Of a DNA stretch of 35,667 nucleotides, positions 31,450 to 35,667 are shown one piece after another; the stretch's first letter is position 1; each line of letters begins with the position of its first letter. The notes under the pieces are model-generated. The model saw only the letters and a list, made by a program, of their open reading frames with translations. It was not told where the DNA came from and ran no database searches. Origin of the DNA: a bacterium (GTDB taxonomy: Bacteria; Patescibacteriota; Doudnabacteria; UBA920); contig JAJYWK010000056.1 of NCBI GenBank assembly GCA_021791515.1, positions 1 through 35,667 of the forward strand, written 5' to 3'. A program made the translations under genes and the position numbers.

Positions 31450-32367
31450 TCACTTGGGGATACTGGTGATGATTTTGGGCTTTTTGGCCAAACGTTTGGC
31501 CATCCAGCCGCACGGCACCGGCCATCCTTCAATGGCCGACACCACGCAAGCCACGCCAACTGCCCCGACAGCGATGCCGATGTAGAGCTTTTTGTGGCTC
31601 TTCTTCGGCTTCGGCGCTATCACCGGTTCGGGGAGTGGTGACGCCGGAGCCGTGATGGCCGGAGGCAGAGTGGCCGCAATGCGGACGAGGCAACGAATAA
31701 TGTGCCCGTCCTCATCCACACCCTCTACCCAAAGCTTATACAGCCCCGCCCTGGCAAAGTCGCCGCGGTCCAGGTGGACCGTATTGCCCTCGCCGCGAAC
31801 CTCGCCCGCGTCGTCCTTCCACAGCACGTTCGAGACGTGGCCGCGGAATGATGCCGTAAGCGACAATGACAGGTCGCTGGTGAGTACGACGTTCATCACA
31901 TCGTTCTCCCATACCACCGGTCCCTGCCACTCCACATCCCCGCACGTCGGGCAAACGTGGACTTTCTTTTCAACCGGCGGTGGTGGTGCGGGTGTAGGTT
32001 CCGGAGTTGGCTCCGGGACATCCCAGAGTTCCTCCACCGGGTTACCACACCGGGGATCGCCAATCTTGTCGCCCTGGCGAAAATACCCGATGCCAGCTGG
32101 CCAGCGAACGATGCGCCAACCGACGACCGTGAATTCCTTGGCGCAGCGCGCCTTGGAATCCTGGACGTGCTCGGCCTTGCCGAGAGAAACCATCTCTTTC
32201 CACCAGCCCAACTTCTCGTGATATTGGGGCTGATAGATCATAAAGGTTCCCTCCGGAGCCGACGTACAGGCCCGCGGGGTTTCAAAAAACATCGGTTTGC
32301 CAGCATCTTGCCCGAAGGCAAGAATGCCGACTGAAAGCAACAGGAGAAACGCAAATGCCGTACGCAT
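31450..32367 (-). CDS. GC-rich orphan: secreted protein with Pro-rich hinge and C-terminal anchor, 305 aa
   Basis: A signal peptide (FAFLLLLSVGILAFG, cut before QDAG) starts the protein. A ~100-residue domain follows, with CTSAPEGTFMIYQPQYHEKL and three cysteines; then a Pro/Glu hinge (PEPTPEPTPAPPPP); then a CPTCGD pair and a beta-sandwich of PKD/Ig type (LTASFRGHVSNVLWKDDAG, GLYKLWVEGVDEDGHII); then a Lys-rich segment and a helix (LYIGIAVGAVGVACVVSAI). I recognise no family. GGGAGG lies before the ATG. Monocistronic, with its own promoter and terminator. Confidence 0.75.
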   Translation of the reverse strand: MRTAFAFLLLLSVGILAFGQDAGKPMFFETPRACTSAPEGTFMIYQPQYHEKLGWWKEMVSLGKAEHVQDSKARCAKEFTVVGWRIVRWPAGIGYFRQGDKIGDPRCGNPVEELWDVPEPTPEPTPAPPPPVEKKVHVCPTCGDVEWQGPVVWENDVMNVVLTSDLSLSLTASFRGHVSNVLWKDDAGEVRGEGNTVHLDRGDFARAGLYKLWVEGVDEDGHIIRCLVRIAATLPPAITAPASPLPEPVIAPKPKKSHKKLYIGIAVGAVGVACVVSAIEGWPVPCGWMAKRLAKKPKIITSIPK

Positions 32368-32610
32368 TGCTTGCCTCCCTTTCTTCCATCCGGGCTGAAG
32401 TTTGCCTTTCGGCAGCCGGACGAACGAAGAGAAATATCTAAACTTTAGATATCCCTTTCCGTTCGTCCGGGCTGCATACCCAGCCTGCAGTTATCCGCGT
32501 CCATTCAGCGTAGCTATCCGCGTATCATCCGCGTCTTACAACAACAACTTCCTCCTAAAAAATTATTAACTTAAAATTGCAAAACTCTTTTGAGCTTTAC
32601 GCCCAAAAGA
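32368..32610 (-). other. Structured leader of the 305-aa gene
   Basis: GCAGCCGGACGAACG (32412-32426) pairs with CGTTCGTCCGGGCTGC (32460-32475) with one bulge, capped by ATATCTAAA/TTTAGATAT (32434-32452). Upstream in the RNA are ACGCGGAT words. About 240 nt separate promoter and gene. Confidence 0.55.
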
Positions 32611-32616
32611 CTTATT

Positions 32617-32645
32617 ACTGTAGCATAAAAATCCCTATTTGTAAA
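32617..32645 (-). promoter_or_regulatory. Candidate promoter of the 305-aa gene
   Basis: Minus strand TTTACA (32640-32645), 17-bp spacer, TACAGT (32617-32622). Weaker than the other two block promoters. Confidence 0.45.
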
Positions 32646-32649
32646 GAGT

Positions 32650-32996
32650 TTGACGGCTGAAACCCCCTCTCCAATTCATGGAGAAAGATTGAGGGAGAAG
32701 TTAAAAGTATCGGGATTAAAAAATATAGGCCTTTTATCTCCATGCAGGTATCACACTTTAGCGTGGCCGCGTTAAAGTCTGATATCAAAATCTCTTAAGG
32801 ACTTTTTCGCAATTCTGTTGTGCTGTCATCCCGACCGACCCCGACTTTAGTCGGGAGAGCGGAGGGATCCCTTAACGTCAAATTGATCACGAACTCTACG
32901 GGATTTTTCGGCTCGTCTGACCTGTCTGTGGCAGACAGGCTCGCTCGGAATGACACCGGGACTATTGATTTGGTTTTTTGCGAAAAAAGAAGACAC
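32650..32996. repeat. Gene-free stretch made of dispersed palindromes
   Basis: No coding region is supported. It holds CTCTCCAATTCATGGAGA, a foldback of TATCACACTTTAGCGTGG, ACCCCGACTTTAGTCGGGAG, a GTCATCCCGA...GGGATCC word and CCTGTCTGTGGCAGACAGG. These are the same classes of repeat as at 27676-27860. Confidence 0.5.
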
Positions 32997-33159
32997 AGGA
33001 CTTACGCACTGAGTCAAGTGCAAGGCATTTTGCGAGGATTTTATGAGGCGTAGCCAAGCTACGGCGAGTAAAACCACAGCAAAATAACGAAGCAATTGAC
33101 CAGAGCCGCTTTCAAGGATCCGGCTCCGCCGGTCCTAAAGACGGCGGTGCGTAAGTCCT
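32997..33159. mobile_element. 163-bp MITE-like element
   Basis: Perfect 13-bp terminal inverted repeats AGGACTTACGCAC (32997-33009) and GTGCGTAAGTCCT (33147-33159). The inside is an imperfect palindrome centred on GCGTAGCCAAGCTACGGC. There is no ORF. GGACTTACGCA ends resemble those of several bacterial transposon families, so it is probably a non-autonomous derivative; the parent is not in the window and no clear target duplication was found. Confidence 0.7.
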
Positions 33160-33217
33160 AAGACAAAAGAAAGCAGCAGGAAGGCGGACCCGGGGGGTCA
33201 CGCGCATTCCTGCTGCT
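33160..33217 (-). terminator. Intrinsic terminator of the 558-aa gene
   Basis: Minus strand AGCAGCAGGAA (33207-33217) pairs with TTCCTGCTGCT (33172-33182), 11 bp with a 24-nt GC-rich loop, then TTCTTTTGTCTT. It ends one base from the MITE. Confidence 0.82.
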
Positions 33218-33278
33218 GATTGGCTCCTTCCACATCTACTTGCCGTTGGGCTTTCAATGGGAGGGATGATAACGTTAC

Positions 33279-34955
33279 TTACTGATTACCGGGCTGCATG
33301 GGCGCCCGGCCGCTGGTGGCCGGTGCCGCGGCGACGTGATTCGGGAAGACGGCCTCACAGCCGGCCCCCAGACTGCCGTCCTTCTGGAGCTGCTTTACGC
33401 AACCCCGAATGAACTCCGCCGTGAGGGCGGCCTTGGGGGCCAACTGCTCCAGCTTGGGCTTGCCCAAGCCGAGGAAGCCACTCCGGCCACCGGCGAGGAC
33501 GGACACGTGGCCGAGTTCAGCCACCGTGCCCGCGAGGGCACCGGTGGCGTCCATCGCGGCGTCCGCCTTCATCTCCACCCGCTGGATGCGGGCGGTGAGC
33601 GGGGCGAGATCCGCACTGGTGGCTTGCGGCAGGGACTGAATCCCCGCCTCAATTCCACCGGCGATGGCGGCCTTCAGCCGAGGATCGCCCAGCGTCCGGT
33701 CGGCTGCGTTGAACTCTGCGGCATTGGCGAGCTTCGCCATCACCGCGTTCTCTTCTGCCTGGTTCCGCGCTTTTTTCAGTTGCCCGAAAAGCTCGGTGCC
33801 GGTAATGGCCGGTCCAAACTCTTTGCCGCACCGTGCCTTCGCAGGCTCGGTGCCACAAACGGCGTTAAAGAGAGCCAACCACCGCATATCCTCCCGCGCC
33901 GCGATGCGGGCGGAAAAATCGGTAGTCGGAGCGATGGGAGCCGAGGGGGCAGTGTCTCTGACTTTCAGCGTCTTGCCGGAATCCTCAAAGGATCCGGCAG
34001 CGGTCGCTTGAATCATCAGCTTGTAGTCGCCTTTGGCCGCGGTCGCCGTAGCGTCAAAGGTGAACTCGAGGCATCCCTTGTCGGCCTCGAGCTTGCTGTG
34101 CTTCAGCCCCTCGAACTTGGCGTCATTGGCCGTGTCGAGTCCAGAACCGCACACCTTAACGAGCCCCGACTCGCCGGCCTTCAGAGAAGACGGAGTGATC
34201 GAAGCGACAGTCGGTGTAGCGGCATGGAGCGCAGGGATCATCAAGCAAATTATGAGAACCGGGACAAGAGCCCGGATCCACGAAATGCCGAGCAATCGCC
34301 GCCGCAGGTCGATGATGTAGACAAAAACGACCAGGAAGCTAAACAGCAGTCCGTAGCACAGCCAGCGGAAGTGCTTAACCAGCTGCAAAAGCTGCGCCCG
34401 CGTCAGCTCAATTGTGTTCGGTCGCAGATCACCTTTGATATTCTGGATGGCCAAGTTCACCTTGGAAAGAGTGACGTCTGACCGAACGGTCCGGTCATCT
34501 TTCTGGTAGGTGCCCTGCAACCTGGCCACTTCGTCTCTGATGTCTTCGAAGTCCCTGGCCGTGAACGCCCATGGGGCGACCTTGACCGTAAAGGTCTTAG
34601 TCACCACCTTGTTCTCACTTGTGACCTTCACCGGGATGTTGATAGTGCCGACCTCTGTCGGCTGCCCGATAAAGCTACAGTCGCCGTTGGGTTCCACCTT
34701 ATCTGGGGCGCCCTCACCCAACTCACACTGGACCGGCGCATCTTCGCTCAGGTTTGTTTTGATGGAAAACCCGAACACCCGGCCGACCTGTACGTCGGTC
34801 GGCAAATCAGCGGTCACGACGAATGCGTCGTCGGTCTTTGCGAGCGCCGCGCCCTTTTTCGGAATCCCCGCGAGGGCGGGGATGGCGGACAGGTTGACGA
34901 AAAGAACCAGCGCGAGGCTGATCCTGGAAACGAGAGAGGTCTTGGCGTTGCACAT
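33279..34955 (-). CDS. GC-rich orphan: exported membrane protein with Ig-like and IPT/TIG-like domains, 558 aa
   Basis: A signal peptide (LVLFVNLSAIPALAG) is followed by an Ig-like domain with two Cys (VQCELG, GDCSFIG) at ~40-130, then a helical segment, a membrane helix (LCYGLLFSFLVVFVYIIDL) near 195-215 and a second (ALVPVLIICLMIPALHAA) at ~230-247. Next is an IPT/TIG-like domain, TPTVASITPSSLKAGESGLV to ~335, with paired Cys. The last ~200 residues are Ala-rich helical (IQRVEMKADAAMDATGALAG) and end in a Pro/Gln tail. Such architecture suggests a cell-envelope or surface assembly; no family is recognised. AGGAGG lies 6 nt before the ATG. Own promoter, leader and terminator. Confidence 0.78.
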   Translation of the reverse strand: MCNAKTSLVSRISLALVLFVNLSAIPALAGIPKKGAALAKTDDAFVVTADLPTDVQVGRVFGFSIKTNLSEDAPVQCELGEGAPDKVEPNGDCSFIGQPTEVGTINIPVKVTSENKVVTKTFTVKVAPWAFTARDFEDIRDEVARLQGTYQKDDRTVRSDVTLSKVNLAIQNIKGDLRPNTIELTRAQLLQLVKHFRWLCYGLLFSFLVVFVYIIDLRRRLLGISWIRALVPVLIICLMIPALHAATPTVASITPSSLKAGESGLVKVCGSGLDTANDAKFEGLKHSKLEADKGCLEFTFDATATAAKGDYKLMIQATAAGSFEDSGKTLKVRDTAPSAPIAPTTDFSARIAAREDMRWLALFNAVCGTEPAKARCGKEFGPAITGTELFGQLKKARNQAEENAVMAKLANAAEFNAADRTLGDPRLKAAIAGGIEAGIQSLPQATSADLAPLTARIQRVEMKADAAMDATGALAGTVAELGHVSVLAGGRSGFLGLGKPKLEQLAPKAALTAEFIRGCVKQLQKDGSLGAGCEAVFPNHVAAAPATSGRAPMQPGNQ

Positions 34956-35441
34956 GACGTGCCTCCTGGCTAAGGCGACTACTCTATGGTGTCCCTTGCA
35001 AAAAAATTACAATTAAACTTTATTCTTCGTGATTGTTTTATAATCTTTTCGCAAAGGACACTTTACCCCGTTAAATTCCGCCTTGCGGACTATTTTAACC
35101 GGGGTCTACCTCATCAGGTCATACAGCAAAAAATAAGTAACGTTAACCCCGTTAAATTCCGCCTAGCGGACTATTTAACTAGGGTTAATTATTATATCCT
35201 CCGATATATTTTTAAAAGAGCAGTTTCGAGTTAGAGAACCTTTGGACTTCCTTCCCCAGTCCGCCTAAACTGGTTAGTTGAACTGGGGAGGAAGATTTTG
35301 GGTTCTCTGGACCCGTTACTGCTCTTTAATTTACCCCGTTAAATTCCGCCTAAGGCAGACTATTTAACTGGGGGTTTAAGGCTTTTATAGAACCTATTCT
35401 TTTATAGAACAGGAACAGATCCAGAGAGATTTTAAATTTAA
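34956..35441 (-). ncRNA. Long structured leader of the 558-aa gene, with a triple hairpin repeat
   Basis: About 485 nt. Three copies of one hairpin, ACCCCGTTAAATTCCGCC..GGCGGACTATTTAAC.GGGGT, lie at 35065-35105, 35146-35186 and 35333-35375, with variable loop bases. Between copies 2 and 3 is a rod: AAAGAGCAGT/ACTGCTCTTT (35215-35327), AGAGAACC/GGTTCTCT (35233-35308) and CTTCCTTCCCCAGT/ACTGGGGAGGAAG (35247-35294), nested. No ORF is supported. It could be a cis-regulator or a separate RNA. Confidence 0.6.
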
Positions 35442-35447
35442 CCAACT

Positions 35448-35476
35448 ATTATACCAAATTACCAACAAAATGTCAA
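35448..35476 (-). promoter_or_regulatory. Consensus sigma-70-type promoter of the 558-aa gene
   Basis: Minus strand TTGACA (35471-35476), 17-bp spacer, TATAAT (35448-35453): a full match to consensus. The remaining window end (35477-35667) shows only a TATAAT at 35596-35601 on the plus strand and a short ACTTAAGT foldback; no gene. Confidence 0.85.
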
Positions 35477-35667
35477 GAGTATTACTTAAAAACATATCTT
35501 ATTTACAGGTAAAAAACAATTTTTACCCATATTTAAACAAAGGGTTAATGGAAAATATGTAATGCTGATTTCGGCACTTTCTGCCATACTTAAAGTATAA
35601 TGATTAACTTACTTAAGTATGATGGTTAAAAAAATGCCCAAATTGCAGTTCTGTAAAGGTTAAGAAG

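Noticed and set aside
33336-34481. Plus-strand open frame of ~380 codons opposite the 558-aa gene
   Set aside because: It is a shadow frame: the minus-strand protein has a signal peptide, membrane helices, an IPT-like domain, promoter and terminator; the plus frame has none.
28000-35000. Assembly chimera as the cause of the GC-rich block
   Set aside because: Not excluded, but less likely: the spacers inside the block are AT-rich and carry the same repeat classes (GTCATCCCGA, ACCCCGTTA) as the rest of the window. Read coverage would settle it.

Overview
The window looks like a chromosomal segment from a member of the Patescibacteria (Candidate Phyla Radiation), most likely Parcubacteria-like. 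The evidence is a set of short CPR-style proteins (a ComEC with no nuclease-like C-terminus, a TasA/camelysin-type surface protein, small YSxR-type and one-helix orphans, a VirB2-like pilin domain fused to a secreted region), many start codons directly after a -10 box with no Shine-Dalgarno site, and AT-rich gene gaps packed with palindromes and 7-bp microsatellites. All of this is read from sequence; no database search was possible.

Layout. 1-2509: a surface-protein gene (TasA-like domain plus beta-helix) whose 5' part is cut off by an intact IS30-family element. 2587-5520: an orphan gene and the groES-groEL operon, with a CIRCE-type operator overlapping its -35 box. 5560-9705: a methyltransferase, then a minus-strand run of a nucleotidyltransferase, a four-helix-bundle protein, three small orphans and mutM. 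9922-11436: a bifunctional Rel (p)ppGpp enzyme. 11526-21140: a long minus-strand array, in transcription order nrdR, nrdJ (B12-dependent ribonucleotide reductase), a methyltransferase, corrinoid adenosyltransferase, a DUF4430 lipoprotein, a small helical protein, a DUF6580 membrane protein, DUF167, comEC, cyclophilin, ndk and a small orphan. 21141-22500: an NrdR-box promoter, a long leader, a candidate rod-shaped ncRNA and a CPR-type orphan. 22521-24545: ftsZ and a HepT/MntA toxin-antitoxin pair. 24800-27677: a three-gene plus-strand operon ending in the VirB2-like protein. 28103-34955: six minus-strand orphan genes that are visibly GC-rich, with strong Shine-Dalgarno sites, near-consensus promoters, intrinsic terminators and long structured leaders, set in AT-rich host-like spacers.

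How the genes may work together. The nrdR-nrdJ-adenosyltransferase-DUF4430-DUF6580 run suggests one unit that captures a corrinoid, adenosylates it and uses it for deoxynucleotide synthesis, with NrdR controlling the promoter. Several housekeeping genes (mutM three times, the adenosyltransferase, DUF6580, nrdJ, and the 3' ends of comEC and the nucleotidyltransferase) carry palindromic DNA inside their reading frames, much like Rickettsia palindromic elements. The GC-rich block with leader RNAs capable of alternative pairings is the best candidate for an undescribed system; no function can be read from its protein sequences.
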